From NCBI GenBank assembly GCA_011503125.2, contig WWBZ02000001.1, positions 1 through 64,000 of the forward strand: a stretch of 64,000 nucleotides of DNA. The letters run 5' to 3'. The notes beneath the pieces were generated by a model that did not search any database, was not told the DNA's origin, and saw nothing but the letters and a program-made list of their open reading frames with translations. Shown here in pieces: positions 1 through 13,199 of this stretch. This DNA is from Botryosphaeria dothidea (lineage: Eukaryota > Ascomycota > Dothideomycetes > Botryosphaeriales > Botryosphaeriaceae). The position numbers were made by a program, and so were the translations under genes. Each line of letters begins with the position of its first letter. Within the stretch, counting starts at the first letter, position 1.

Positions 1-1475
1 AGCACTAGACGATCCGAGAAGTATACGCATAGGACTCCTTCGCGTAGGAACTTTTAGCGCTTAAGAACGACCCGCGTATTACTCGAGATAGGAAAGGAAC
101 GCTTCTCTTTAAAGAATTAATCTATATCCCGGTAAGACTACGAGAAGCACTAGTTAAGGACATACACGAAGCACCCGCGTATAGATATTAGGGCATCGAT
201 AGGACAACCGAAAGGATCACACGAAACTTCTACTTCCTAGGGTTACGGAAGATAGTTTAGCGTATAGTCTCGCAATATAACCTTTGTATTAGAAGCAAAG
301 CTGCGACACACGCTCCGTACGGACAACTATAACCCCTAGAAGTTCTAGAACGACTATAGCAATTAGTTACGCTAGACTTTATTACGAAGCTACTATAGTC
401 GAAGGACTCGCTCACTAGAGTTAAGCACGACTCGATCCTAGTCTTTATCGATAGACTCACGAAGTACGCTTACTTCTTGCCCTACCTCGAGGCATTAAAC
501 GCAGAATAGCTAGCCCACACGTTTCTCCGATACATCTTCGCGGATCACGGAATACTAGAAGAACTAGTTTCGGATAGAGACAAGCTAATACGTTCTAAAT
601 TTTAGCAAATACTTATGCGTCAACTTAGAGCTAAGAACAAACTCTCTATAACCGTATACCCGCAAACGGATAGTTAGATAGAACGGATAAACCGGACTCT
701 CGAGCAATATCTCCGCTGTTTCGTTAACTACCCATAGAACGATTAGGCTACATAGCTACCTATAGTATAGTTCGCCTATAATAGCGCTAAACAAGAGTTA
801 ACTAACGTATCCCCGTTCTTTACTAACTATGGATTCGAACTAGACGCGTATAGAGAAGCTATCCCAAGTCGAAAATTGGCCCAGCAAGGTGTTCTTAAAG
901 CCGAACAACTAAAAGAACTATACAAAGCTATTAGTCTCGACCTCGAGCACGTACGAATTATAATATCTAAATATTATAATAGACGGTACTAGGCGGCACC
1001 GAACCTAAAGAGGGGGGATAAAGTATACCTCCTTACAAAAAACATTAAATCGAAGCGACTAAGCGACAAATTAGATTTTAAGAAAACCGGTCTATTCGAA
1101 ATTTTAGAAAAACTCGGAAACGTTACGTATCGACTCAAATTGCCAACAACGACACGGATAAATTCCACCTTTTACGTAGCATTACTCGAGCTAGCACTAG
1201 AAAACGCTATAATCCCAGAAACTCTAGAAGAGATAATCCTAGAAAACCCCGATGCCGAAGAAGACGAATACCTAGTCGAGAAGATCCTAGACTATAAAAG
1301 ATTCGGATATTAGCTTAAATACCTTGTCAAATAGGAAGGATATAGAAATAAGGATAACTAATAGGTACCTAAGGACGACATATATCTAGATCTCGTCACA
1401 GAATTCCACCGTCAAAATCCCGACCTCCCACGGAAACGAGGTCGTCCCCGAACGAAAACGGCGAGAGACCCTTAA
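1..1475 (+). pseudogene. Integrase and chromodomain of gypsy pol (RIP-inactivated)
   Basis: One reading frame runs from the window edge to a TAA at 1473-1475, interrupted only by TAG/TAA codons. Visible parts: an HHCC-type zinc region around 160-300; the DDE integrase core with an Asp in TLDF near 370, an Asp in SDRD near 573 and a Glu in ERINR near 685; a C-terminal DNA-binding part near 1000-1150 (RGDKVYLL); and a chromodomain at about 1260-1390 (YLVEKILDY and LKYLVK, with aromatic positions now stops). The chromodomain places the element among chromoviruses, whose integrases target methylated-H3 chromatin. The 3' end overlaps the antisense gene by 80 nt. Confidence 0.85.
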
Positions 1476-2245
1476 GATAGGGGGATAAACGGGCAGAATT
1501 CACAGGCTCAGAAGAGCACGGAGACTTCGCACCAGCCATAGGCTCGCCGGCAGACTCGGCAGACTCAGCCACATGCGGCGCAGCAAGACCCACCGTCTCG
1601 TGACGTGGCCGTTTTGACGCGGACGGACCCTCAGAATTCTCAGGGTCAGGAGCGTACCCCTCATCCTCGGCCAGCGCAGCCAGCAACTCCTCCGCCTCCC
1701 GACGATTATGCTCATCCAAAGCGGCTAAACTACCAGACTCAGCAAGAAGGGCTTTGTAACCACGCTCCTCTAACAAACGCTGGTTGGCCCGCAAACGTTT
1801 TAGACGGGCAGCAGCAGTCTCTAGCTCTTTTTATTGAAGGCGCAACGCCTGCTGCGTCTTTTCTTGTTCCTTCTGCAAGCGATCCTACTCCTCCTATAAA
1901 CGATCCAACTCGGATAAGGAAGCAAGGAACTTCTCATGAGCTTCCGCCTCTTTGGTCTTTAATCTCTCCTGTTCCCGACGAAGACCTAGGGCTAGGAGAC
2001 ATTAGCAACCAACCTAAACAGAAAAGGGATCACCTACCCCCAGAAAGTAATATCTTCTTCGTATTACACATCGTCGCGCCTTTTACAATGCAAGCACCGC
2101 AGCGATCGTGCTCTGGAGCCACCTTGCACAATCTATCGTTTAGTTCGTAATCGAAATAGGGACGATCCGTAGGAAAGGGGATAGACTCCACAAGGGCCGC
2201 TAGACGACGCCGTTCTTTAGTCGTATCCCGCTTACGTTTAGACAT
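1396..2245 (-). pseudogene. Antisense, spliced coiled-coil gene carried inside the chromovirus
   Basis: On the strand opposite to pol an ATG at 2245 opens a reading frame starting MSKRKRD. An intron with donor gtaggt and acceptor ctcctag at 2037-1992 (46 nt, gctaat branch-like site) joins exon 2245-2038 to exon 1991-1396 in frame, giving about 267 residues. Exon 1 has basic KRKR and KERRR patches (possible nuclear signal) and a Cys cluster CGACIVKGATMC. Exon 2 begins with a Glu/Arg/Lys/Gln-rich heptad-like stretch (probable coiled coil) and ends in a Ser/Pro-rich tail. Only three premature stops, all TAG/TAA, interrupt exon 2. No family is recognised. Antisense ORFs between pol and 3' LTR are known in some plant gypsy elements; that this is a functional accessory gene is inferred from preserved reading and splice sites. 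Confidence 0.6.
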
Positions 2246-2343
2246 AATGGACTTACGGAAAGAAAGCGAGCTAAAACGAATCAATAAGGAAATAGACAAT
2301 ATGGAAGAATCTTCGGGCCGAAGATCCTTAAGGGGGGGGATAG

Positions 2344-2821
2344 TATTACGGTGCAGCCTCTATAGGTTAAGGAAGTTAGGGATTAGCCCCGCTAGGAACG
2401 ACAGAAGTCGGAACCCCGAGGGTCCGAGGTCACGTGACCTCCGCGATCAGTTGGACCTACCCGCTCATTCGCTAAGATAAATAAGCGAGCAAGCCATCTA
2501 AGCGCTTCCCGCTTAGATACTCTACTAGGCTTAGAAAGAATAGTAGTTAAGCGCAACACGCTAACTAAGCACATAGATTATAGACACTCTTCTACGTGTA
2601 TATAAACTACACTCCTTAGATAGCTTTAACCTTCGTAGTTAACTTTAATAATAATTTAGCACTAATTATTAGTAACAAGGCCTTCGCACGCAGTGCTTAG
2701 TCTTTAGTCGTCTACTCGTTTCTTACGTACCTCTTCTTATACCCACTTAAGGAAAACCCTTCGATAGGTTTCTACCCTCTTTAGTATTTAGATCCTTAGA
2801 GATAGAGGCCCGCTCGTTACA
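2344..2821 (+). repeat. 3' LTR of chromovirus (478 bp)
   Basis: Begins TATTACGG (a TG to TA change at the expected TG start) just after a purine tract and ends CGTTACA. It contains a TATATAAAC promoter-like box near 2599. The 3' half is clearly homologous to the solo LTR at 53338-53779, including the shared cttcgcacgcagtgct block. Confidence 0.85.
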
Positions 2822-2849
2822 TATAATTCGTTCTTATCTAACTCTATCT

Positions 2850-4745
2850 AATATTAAAATTATAACTATTTTTTTACTCTTTCGTTTACTCTACTACTAC
2901 TATTTATTCTCTTCTCTTTATACTATTTTTTTTTCTTCTTAATATAATTTTTTTTTCTTTTTAATACGCTTCTTTTTTCTCTTTTTAATATACTTCTCTT
3001 ACTTCTTAATATAATTCTCTTTTTTTTCTTAATATTATTCTTCTTCTCTTCTTAATATAATTCTTTCTCTCTTCTTAATACTATTCTCTTTTTTTTTTTT
3101 AATATAATTTACTTTTTCGTCTTAATACTATTTCTTCTTTTTTTTTTATTATAATTTTTCTCTCTCTTCTTAATACGCTTCTTTTCTCTCTTTTTAATAT
3201 AATTCTCTTTTATCTTTCTTATACGATTCTTTTTCTCTTCTTAATATAATTCTTTTTCTTTTCTTAATATAATTCTCTCTCTTCTTAATACGGTTTTTTT
3301 CTTTTTTTTTAATACGGTTTTTTCTTTTTTCTCGATATAATTCTTCTTCTCTTCTCGATATTATTCTCTTTTTTCTTTTTAATATTATTTTTTCTCTCTT
3401 CTCGATACCGTTCTCTCTTTCTTCTCGATATAATTCTCCTCTTTTCTTTTAATACGATTCTCTTCTCTTCTTTCGATACGATTTTTTCTCCCTTTTTAAT
3501 ACGGTTTTTTTTCTCTTCTCGATATTATTCTCTCTATCTTCTCGATATCGTTCTCTCTATCTTCTTAATACCGTTCTTTCTCTCTTCTCTATATCGTTCC
3601 TCTCTCTTCTCGATACCGTTCTCTCTATCTTCTCGATACTATTCCTCCCTCTCTTCTCGATACCGTTTTTCCTCTCTTTTCGATACGGTATTCCCCTCTC
3701 TTCTTAATACCGTTTTTTCTCTCTTCTCGATACTATTCTCTCTATCTTCTTAATACGGTATTCTCTTTCTTTCTCGATACGGTTCTTCTTCTCTTTCTAA
3801 TACGGTTCTCTCTCTCTTCTCGATACTATTCTTCCTCTCTTCTCGATACCGTTCTTTCTCTCTTCTTAATACGATTACTATTACGCTCCGCCTTCTTCCC
3901 GATACGGTTCTCCCTCTCTTCCTAATACGGTTCTCTCTCTCTTTCCGATACGGTTCTCTCTATCTCCTCGATACGGTTCCCCCCTCTCTTCCCGATACGG
4001 TTCCCCCCTCTCTTCTCGACACGGTTCCCCCCTCTCTTCTCGATACGGTATCTCCCTCTCTTCTCGATACGGTATCTCCCTCTCTTCTCGATACCGTTCT
4101 CTCTATCTTCTTAATACGGTTCCCCCCTCTCTTCTCGATACGGTTCCCCCCTCCCTTCTCGATACGGTATCCCCCTCTCTTCTCGATACGGTATCTCCCT
4201 CTCTTCTCGATACCGTTCTTCCTCTCTTCTCGATACCGTTCTCCCTCTCTTCTCGATACGGTTCCCCCCTCTCTTCTCGATACGGTATCTCCCTCTCTTC
4301 TCGATACCGTTCTCCCTCTCTTCTCGATACGGTATCCCCCTCTCTTCTTAATACCGTTCTTCCTCTCTTCTCGATACCGTTCTCTCTTTCTTCTCTATAC
4401 CGTTCTCCCCTCTTCTTCTCTATACCGTTCTTCTCTCTTCTTAATACGGTTCTCTCTATCTTCTTAATACGGTCCCCCCCTCTCTTCTCGATACGGTTCC
4501 CCCCTCTCTTCTCGATACGGTTCCCCCCTCCCTTCTCGATACGGTTTTTCCTCTCTTCTTAATACGGTATCCCCCTCTCTTCTTAATACCGTTCTTCCTC
4601 TCTTCTCGATACTATTCTTTTTCTCTTCTTAATATTATTTTTCTCTCTTTCTAATACGCTTCTTTCCTTCCTTTTTAATATAATTCCCTTCTCTCTTCTC
4701 GATATAATTCTCTCCTCTCTTCTTAATACTATTCTCTTCTCTCTT
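2850..4745. repeat. 23-bp minisatellite array 1
   Basis: About 1.9 kb of degenerate tandem repeats with unit near cgatacggttctccctctcttct on the plus strand. The left part is most degraded (AT-rich, TTAATA instead of TCGATA); the centre near 3900-4560 is most regular. One unit-like insertion actattacgctccgcc occurs near 3890, as in array 2. It adjoins the 3' end of TLH copy 1, as array 2 adjoins copies 2a and 2b. Confidence 0.9.
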
Positions 4746-4779
4746 CTTAATACTATCCTCTTTTTTATATTAACGCCTT

Positions 4780-7700
4780 AATTCTCTACTATTACCCGGG
4801 CTACTATAATAATTAACGCTCGCTATCGACTTACTACTTCGTTACTCTAATAAAAAAATATATTCTACTTCTACTTTTCTATTACCAGATTAACTACCTA
4901 TCTATCTATACCTTTACCTCGCTTAAAACTCTCTCCTCTATCTATCCGGCGATTCTATCCTCCTACTACTACTACCGCGCCCAGCCTATTTCTAAATAAA
5001 CTATTACTCTCTCCGTCGTAATCGGACTTTCTATACTCGGGAATATATCGCTCGTATTTTCGGGCTCTTCTTATTTACCTATCGTCGCTATAAACCTTTC
5101 TCTTTCTATTCTAAAAAACTATCTATAAATTTACTTACCCTAACCCTTACGCTTACTACTTCTTAAAATCTAATCCTTTTATTACGCTTATTCTAAAAAT
5201 CTACTTCTCTATACTTAAAAATAATTTACTTAACTTTTTAAACTCTTCTTATATATCGACTATCGCTATAAAACTCTTTTCCTCTAATTCTTCTAAAAAT
5301 TTACTTATCCTCGGACTTACTACTTTCTTAATTATAAAATATCGCCGCTTTCTATCCTAATATCGTATTATTTACGCTTAAAAACGGTTCGCCTTATTCT
5401 TCGTATCCTTTTTATATACTAACCGTCGCTCTAAAACTTTTTTCCCCGAACTATCCTTATACTTACCTACCCTCTCCCTCTCTTCCTCCTCCCCCTCTAT
5501 CTAATTTTTTAATATATTTAATCTTAAAATTAAATTTCCTACCCTCTAAAACTATTATCTCTAATCTTTAAATCCTTCTTATACTCTAACCGCCCTTCTA
5601 ATATTTTTTTCCTTAAAAATTAAAATAATTACTACTCTTTCTTACTACTTTTTACTTCTACTATTATCTATACCTAATCTATCGCTACTAAACTCTAAAA
5701 TCGCGTTTTTCGGCGCTATTAAATATTCTCTTCTCTATATTACGTCCTTCCGTCTATACTTTCGACCCGCTACGCTAACTATAAAAATTCCTAAACTAAA
5801 TTATTACTCTCTATCTCTACCGTATCCCGCTTTCGCCCTAAATACCTAACTACGCTCTCCTCCTACTCTACGTCTACCTCGTTCTCTACTATCTACTATA
5901 ACTACCTCCTTCTAACCGCCCCGTACCCGTATTTAATCCCGTATAACACCCCTAATAATACTCCGCTATTCTAATACTTCCGCTCCGTCCTTCTCTATCC
6001 GCCGCTATCGTTACTCTCCTATCTATTATACACGCTCTACGGCGCTCCGCATCTAAAATACCCTAAATATCGGTCGTACTTAATCGTCCGCTTCGCTCTT
6101 TATCTTTTCTCCGCTACTCGCCGTCCTATCTCCGTCGTATAATCGCTAATATTATACTCTACCGGCTATCCTACCGCCTTATATACTCTATAAATCCGCC
6201 TCTACCGCCGTAACTATCGCTCTACTTTCTTTAACTCCTATCTCTTCTTCTACGCCCTCGCCGCCTACCTAACGTACGGCCGGGCCCGTTACTACTTCTA
6301 TCTACAGAATATCTCCCTACTTTTTTCCCGCTCTATCCGTTTCCTTTCTATTCGCTCCTTCTCTATTCGCTCTCTCTCTATCTACTTTCTTTCTATTTAC
6401 TCTCTTCTCGCCTACTCTATCTCTACCTCGTCTACCTCTATTCCTCGCCTTTCTCTATCTCCCCCGTAATTATTATATAATTCTTCGCCGTCCTTGTATA
6501 AAATTCGCCCCCTTCGGCTATTAAAATACTCGTCTATAATAATACGGCGGTACTACCCGCTTACCGGATCCGTATACTATCTAACTAACTTATTCTCTAT
6601 CTCTCCGCCTTCCCCTCTAACTACGACTACCTCGCTTCTTCTACTATCTCTCTCTACTCTACCGCTCTCCTACTCGTAATCTATTATACTACGCGGCTCG
6701 CCCGTATATACGATTAACCTAATATCCGGAATATCGATCTCTATACCTAACGCGCTCGTTACTACTATTACTCGCTCGCGGCCCGCCCGGAAATTCTCTA
6801 ATACCTCGTTCTTACGCTAATCGCTAATATCCGCGTAAAACGCCTCGTAAACGAACCGGCCTACCCTTACTAACCGCTCGACCTCTACCTTCGTCTTATA
6901 ATAAACTACTACCTTATTCTCCGCCGACGCCGTTAACTACTACTTTACTAATTCCGTTACTAAATTCTTCTACTTCTTTCTACCGCTCTCCTTTTTACCT
7001 ACTACTCTATACTATACGTTCTTACGTACCGTCGACCTTCTAAATATCTTTATCTCGTCTACTATCTAACCTATTCGCTTATATAATCTATTCTTCTCCG
7101 CCGGCGGCAACGTCGCCGTTAATAATACTATCTACGTCTCTACCCCCGCTAACTTATCTAACCGCTATAAATACTTCCGAAAATCTACTCGGTCGTTTAA
7201 TACGACGTAATATTCGTCTATAATAATTCGGTCTAACTACCTCGTCCGTCTAATACGCTTTAAAAACGTTCTAAACTCTTCGCCTACCGCCGCCTCCGGC
7301 GTTACTAATACGATCGACTCGGCGTCCGGCTACTACCTACCGTCCTATACCGCGTACCTTACGCCTACCTCTTTATACCGCCGCGTTATATTCTTACGTA
7401 ATAACTTTAACGGTACTACTACTATTATCGTACTCCCGGGCTCTATCTACGCCGGTAATATAAATAATACGCTCTTACCCGCCCCCGTTAGTATTACCGC
7501 TACTACGGGGCTATACCCGGCCTTAATTACCTCTATTACCGGCTTCTATACGCTACGAAATATCGCCTTCTTATCTACTAACTACTTTAACTACTTCTTA
7601 GTATTTATCTTTCTTAATCGAATCCGACGGTTTAACCGCTCCTCGTCGGCCTCGTCCTCGAACGGGTACCGCTTACGCTTCTTACCTATTATCTTACTAC

Positions 7701-10700
7701 CTACTCGTCCGTCTTTTTCGTTCTTTTCGTCCTACTCGTGCCGTTCGTCCGCCTAACCGGTCGATTCGAATCCTAAAAATCGATGCTAATCGATACTATA
7801 CGCTCGAAACTTCTACCTCCGCTCCGCTACCTAACCTAACTACTCTATAATACCCCGCGCGTATACGATACCTACTATATACGATATATAACCTACCTAC
7901 GCGTCGGCGATCGCTACTACCGTATCGTCTTTATTCCGCGGTTCTTTATTATCTTCTTTTCTATTATTCTACCTAAACGCCGTCGGCCCTTAGATCTACT
8001 ACCTACTAATTACTATTACGATATCGCGGTACGCCTATACGGTAATCTTATACTCTAAACCGGCGGCCGTCTTACGCTTTATCGCCTACCTTATCCGCTC
8101 TATCGTCTACCTCTTACTACTAGGCTTAGACGCCTATAAATATACTAATAATAGTAGTAACTACGGCGGCTTTTACCTTTAATTCTACCTCCGTCTTTAC
8201 GGCTACTCTTACCTCTATTATTATCTCTAATTCTACTTCTACTACCTCTACTACTTCTACCGCCCCTACTATTTCTACGGATTACCTCGTATTAATACCT
8301 CTATTCGCTACTAAAATAATAAAACTAACTATAAATATAATACTAATAACTCGCCTACCTCGCGGGGCAAATATCGATAAATAATCTTAACGTTTCCCTA
8401 TAACGCGTACCCCTTATAATACCGCGTTATAAATACGACTATACCGTTCTCGATAAAAATATACCGGTACCCGGCCTCGGCCGTATTACTATACCTAATA
8501 CTTAATATCTTAGAGCCTCTTCCCGGCTATCCGCCCGTAATATATATTAATACTAATAACTTCTTCTTAAACGCGGCTACGCGGCCTATCTAATCTAACG
8601 CGGCCTCGCGGCTTAACCCTAACGCCGCTTTCTACTAGGTAAACCGCCTTCTAACCTTATTATTCTCTATAATCCGCTTAAATAACTACGACCTACCGTC
8701 TACGGGAAATCTATTACGCTAATTTTATAAAAAATTTCACCCCTAGCACCCGTTCGTCGGATCGTCGTATATCGAATACTACGGCACGGCCGGTACCTCC
8801 TACCTACTTCTATAAAATAATAAATTCTCGACTAATACCTACGTCGTCCTCTACGCTAAACGGTATACTATCCCGCAGAACTACGTTATACTAAACGATA
8901 CGTTCTTATACTTTAATATATTTCTACTTCTCTACCCGACGTACCTCTTTACCGTCGTATTAAAATAAATCTTTATTCTATACGCCCGTAAATCTAACTA
9001 CTACTATATCGGGCTATCGCTACCGCGGACTATAAAATCGTCTATTATCTTATTTACCTACTATAAACTACTTCTACTAGGCTATCCGGTCCGGTCGTTA
9101 CGGCTATTACTTCTACTACCGCTACTACTCCTACTACTACTCGTACCGTTACTACTATCGCCGCTATCGCCGCTACCGCCGCTACTTTTATATCCGCTAT
9201 CTTTAAAATCGTATAGCCGTACGCTCGGGCTATACCGCTCGTCCTCCTCCGCTAGGGCTACGATCTTAAATACTTTCTAAATTACTATAAAATACGCTAC
9301 CTTTATTAACGCCGATAAAATCGATATATACGTATCCGGGCTTCTTTAACTATTATCTATTAGGTTAACCCCTAATACGGCTACGGCGTATACTAACGCG
9401 CTTTCGTACTCGTACGCGGCGAATCGCTAATTTAATAACTCTATATAAAAATCTAAATACGCGCGTTAAATACGGATTAATTTTTATAGCTAGTTATCGT
9501 CGTCGTTATCGCCGTCGCCGTCGTTATTACTATCGCCGTCGCCGTCGCCGTTACTATCGCCGTTATCGTTCTCTTCCTTATTAGTACTATTAATTTTCCT
9601 ATCGTTACCGTCGTCGTCTTCGTTCTTAGTTCCGCTATCGTCTTCGCCTCCTACTATTCTCTCGGCCTCGTTTATTAACCTCGTAAATACCTTCTTCTAA
9701 CTACGGGTAAATTTATACTCTAAGCTATTCTAATCGTACTCCCGCTACGTTCTAATAAAAAATATTAATATCTACTACTACGGCCGGACCCGGTTCTTAA
9801 TCGACTTCTCGTTTATATACGGCTATAACGGCTAGTACCGGTTCTAATACTTCTCCGTCCTAATCGCCTATATCCGTATCGATACGTCTACCCTCTTCGC
9901 TACGCTCTTCTAACTAATACGGCTAATATCCTCTATCGCCGTCTATACCGCTATCTTAATTAGCTTATACGGATCGTCTTCTTCGTTCTCGCCGGGAGCC
10001 CTCCGCCTTCTATTTTTACTATCGTCGCCGCCGCCCGGCTCCCTAACGGCCTATAATAAATCCTCGCGGTTCTTATCGACTAAATACTACTACTACTACG
10101 TCCGCTCTAACTACGAGTTCGCCTAATCCCTCTTAGCGTCCTAAATAATCGCGGCCGCTACCTTCTCGGCCTCTTTAATTCGTTTCTAGCCCTTCTTATT
10201 CGGTTAGGATATCTATACTAGAGAAGAAAGCCGAATCGAAAGTATATAATAAGGCCGTTCTAGAAGCCCCGAATAGTTAAGTATCTATATATTCCGACGC
10301 CTTATAACTTCCTAACGGAAAAGGAATAGAAATAGGAATAGGAATACTAGACCTTAGCCAATCTCGAGACTTAATATAATAAGAACTAGTTAGGAACTAC
10401 GGTCCTAACTACCTCGTTTATAACGGCGAACTAGAAGGTATTATAAATGCCCTCGAATTTGCTAGTAAACGTAGATATAAAAACCGAGAAATAAGAGTCT
10501 ATGCGGATAACTAAGCCGCACTCTTACGGCTATAAACCCTAGCTAATACTCCTAGCTAAGACTAATAAATCCGGGTAGTAAAAGCAGTAAAAATCCTATA
10601 GGACAAGGGGAATAAAATCTCTCTAGAATAGGTACCTAGATATAAAGATATCCTTAGAAATAAAACTACGGATAAACTAGCAAAAGAAGCTACTAGACTA

Positions 10701-12030
10701 CCTATATCGAGCTCGAAAAATAGCGTAGCCTTCTACGGAATGTAGCTAAAGAAAGAGCTTTATAAAGAGTAGGAAAAGAAGCTTAAAAATACCTTAGCCT
10801 CTACCTATAAGGAACTATACGGCTATTAAGTTAAACGGAAACTAAAAGCCCCTTTAAAAGAGCGAGAATTAGCCTCCGCCTTTTACTAACTAAAGATAGA
10901 ACACGGATACTTTAGATCCTATCTCTTTAGGTTTAAACACGCCGAAACCGATAGGTGCCCATACACGAACATAGTAAAACAAATACCTAGATATCTCTTA
11001 CTAAAATACCTAAAATACTCCTACGAAAGAAGGAGTATAAAGGATATACTTAGAAGAGACTATCTAGACCTAAAGGAGCTTCTTACCTCGATAAAAGGAA
11101 TATCTAGTACGCTAGATTTTCTAAAATAAATAAAGATATCTATACGGAGATAGTATCTAGAAAATAGCTCGGCGGAGCTCTAAATAAACGTATACCTACC
11201 GTATTTTCTTTTACTTTCCTTATATCTATTTCTCCTTTATTTTCTTTAGCTACTAGCCTATTTAGGCGATAGACGCTATACCGTTTACTATACCTAAATA
11301 GCCCACCTTTACTAAAAAGAGATATTACCCTTCTATAGCTACGAGTTCTAGAAACTCCGTCTTTAATAGTTATAGGCTAAAAAAAGAACGTAAAACTAAA
11401 TAAATAAATAAATAAATAAATAATAATTCGTTTCTATATCTACTACTACGCCCGTACCTACGTATTTCTACTACTATCTCTACTACTACTACTACCGCCT
11501 CCGCCGTCTTCGTCCACTCTATTCTTCTTCTCTACTAGCTACCGTACTTTAAAATACTATAATCCGTGCCGGCTCGTAAAAAATCGCTAATAATATACCC
11601 GCCTCGCTGCTTCTTAAACCTTCTTACTTATTACCCTCTTATCTATTCTATTCTACCGACTCTTCCGGCCTCTAACCGACTACTAATACTCGATCCGCTA
11701 ATACTTCTTTATCGTTCTATTATCCCGGTAAATATATCTATATCTATCGGGCTATAACTCGTATATTAACCCGTCCGCGTATACCGGCAACTCCGGGATC
11801 GGCCTATCGACGCCTACGGGCACCTCGAACTCCCCGGGGAACCTAATTAATTCGGGGAACTACCTAATCTCGTCCGCGATCGCCTCCGCGTCCTTGCCGC
11901 CGATACCGTAGTATCTACCCTATAAATATCTCTATATCTAATCCGGCCACACGGTATACCGGTATTCTTTATATACCGCGACCCGATACTCGCCTAAATA
12001 ATAAAAATACTCGGCTACTCGGGCGGCCAT
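4780..12030 (-). pseudogene. TLH-type RecQ helicase gene, copy 1 (RIP-dead, LINE-interrupted)
   Basis: Minus-strand relic of a large protein. ATG at 12030; a C2H2-like region near 11940-11990 (VWPD core, Cys now Tyr) and a second near 11690-11750 (RTIKK) resemble the OrsD/DUF3505 fingers of these proteins. A LINE splits the gene at 10189-11424. Next come GRGSKILSIRYSN (8482-8545), KIIYRYLPREVG (8365-8400), AYRDIVIVISR (8003-8036) and IVYARG (7855-7905), which look like degraded tyrosine-recombinase motifs. The RecQ part has Walker A GAGKS (7471-7486), DEYY at the DEAH position (about 7213-7240) and LLTATLPP (about 7095-7125). A Cys-rich C-terminal segment lies at 6000-6070. Nearly every expected Trp/Gln is a stop and His/Cys often read Tyr, the RIP outcome. 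The left limit is approximate. Confidence 0.8.
10189..11424 (+). mobile_element. 5'-truncated LINE-1 copy inside TLH copy 1
   Basis: Carries only the 3' end of the LINE found whole at 33682-39422: RNase H domain, C-terminal Cys/His region and a (TAAA)n tail ending at 11424. Flanked by a 12-bp target duplication aattcgtttcta at 10177-10188 and 11425-11436. It starts at the same sequence as position 38199 or so of the complete copy. More RIP changes than the full copy. Confidence 0.9.
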
Positions 12031-12480
12031 AATAACTTACGCTTATTATCCGCTATCTACTACTTACTATTCGCTATCTATTCGCTACTCGCTACTTTAA
12101 TACTCTAATATAAAAAATACGTCTTATTTTCCCCTAACCGGCGTGTTCTTCCTATCTAACTACCCGCCCCTTATCGCCGCTAAACTATCTAACTCGTCCC
12201 GTGCTACTACCGGCTACACGTTCGCTCGCTCGCCCTCTACCTACCCGGCGATACTACCCGTCTACCACCGCTCCGCTCGGGCCACTTTTACCCTATTAAA
12301 TCTAACCCTAACTTACCCTAACTATCGAATTACGCTACGGCGCGCGGTCGGCCGGACACGTCGTACGTAAAAACTTTGCTCTCCTAATAGCGCTCTATAA
12401 TTTAGTACCGGTTTCGCGATAATCCGGCTACCCTAATCTAAATATACCGTTCTAAATATACCGTACCCGTCGGGGTAAAC

Positions 12481-12664
12481 TATTAGGGCTTAACCTTAGA
12501 ATAATCGCTAAAAGGTATATTACGCTATATACGTTAAGCTAGACTTAAGAAGAAAGAAGAGAAGACGTAGAAGAAAGGAAAGAGTTATATACAAGGGAGG
12601 CTTGGCGTCACGTGACCCGCCGATGATCCTCTGAGGCTTGATCCTAAGGCTTCAGACTCTAACA
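12481..12664 (-). repeat. 3' LTR of gypsy element 2 (184 bp)
   Basis: Plus-strand reading starts TATTAGGGCT and ends CTCTAACA; near-identical in length and sequence to 18349-18532 and 63387-63570. Confidence 0.9.
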
Positions 12665-12860
12665 TCACTCCCCCCCTCCTCTTCCCGGTTCGAGAGGTTG
12701 CGGGTTCGAATCCGGGTGGGGACTGTTGCTTTTTTTTTTTTTTTTTTTTTTTTGACCTTTCTCTGTTTTTGACCCTTCCTGCCCTGCTTGCCTTGCTTAC
12801 CTTACTTGCCCTGCTTGCCCTGCTTGCCCTGCTTACCCTGCTTGCCCTGCTTGTTTATTG
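12665..12860 (-). other. 3' non-coding end of gypsy 2: purine tract, box-B-like motif, T-tract, 9-bp repeats
   Basis: Plus-strand order: a pyrimidine run ctccccccctcctcttccc (the polypurine tract of the minus-oriented element), gcgggttcgaatccggg, which contains a tRNA box-B-like GGTTCGAATCC, then about 22 T residues, then tandem copies of ccctgcttg near 12780-12850. The same series follows the LTR at 63571. Confidence 0.75.
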
Positions 12861-13199
12861 GTCGCGTTTTGGTGGGTGTGGGTATATGGGTTGAAAAAGC
12901 GAACCCTGAACCATCAAACGGCTATATAGCGTAGTTGGAAACTTGGCTAACCGACAGCAGGTGCGGTGATACGTGCCTTAGGGTAGCGACATCCCTTAGT
13001 TAACTGGCTCCTATGAGCTTATCGACTAGCTATCGAATTAAGGGCCTACCTATTAGTAGGAAGAGGGTTATCCGGCACGGGACTAGGTCCTATAGTCTAT
13101 AATGCCTATACTAGGTAACCGCTTATACCTCGCTCGCCCTCGGGGCGGGTAGTATAGTACTTATCTAGTATATATAGGCTCGGCTCCGGCCGGGCTAAA

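Larger units (their letters stand above)
1..2821 (+). mobile_element. Ty3/gypsy chromovirus, 3' half
   Basis: The 3' portion of an LTR retrotransposon entering from the left window edge. In order it shows integrase, chromodomain, an antisense accessory gene, a polypurine tract (about 2329-2343) and a 3' LTR (2344-2821). The 5' LTR, gag, protease and RT lie outside the window. Stops in the pol frame are TAG/TAA at positions expected for Gln or Trp, so it has been inactivated by RIP rather than by indels. Confidence 0.88.

Noticed and set aside
2850..4745. Possible CRISPR-like array
   Set aside because: The repeats are directly adjacent with no unique spacers, in a eukaryotic genome; it is a minisatellite.
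12143..12370. 75-codon plus-strand frame
   Set aside because: Lies in the upstream region of TLH copy 1 on the opposite strand; no domain.
12690..12725. Possible tRNA gene (ggttcgaatcc)
   Set aside because: Only a box-B-like match; the flanking stem does not pair and no acceptor, D or anticodon arm is found.
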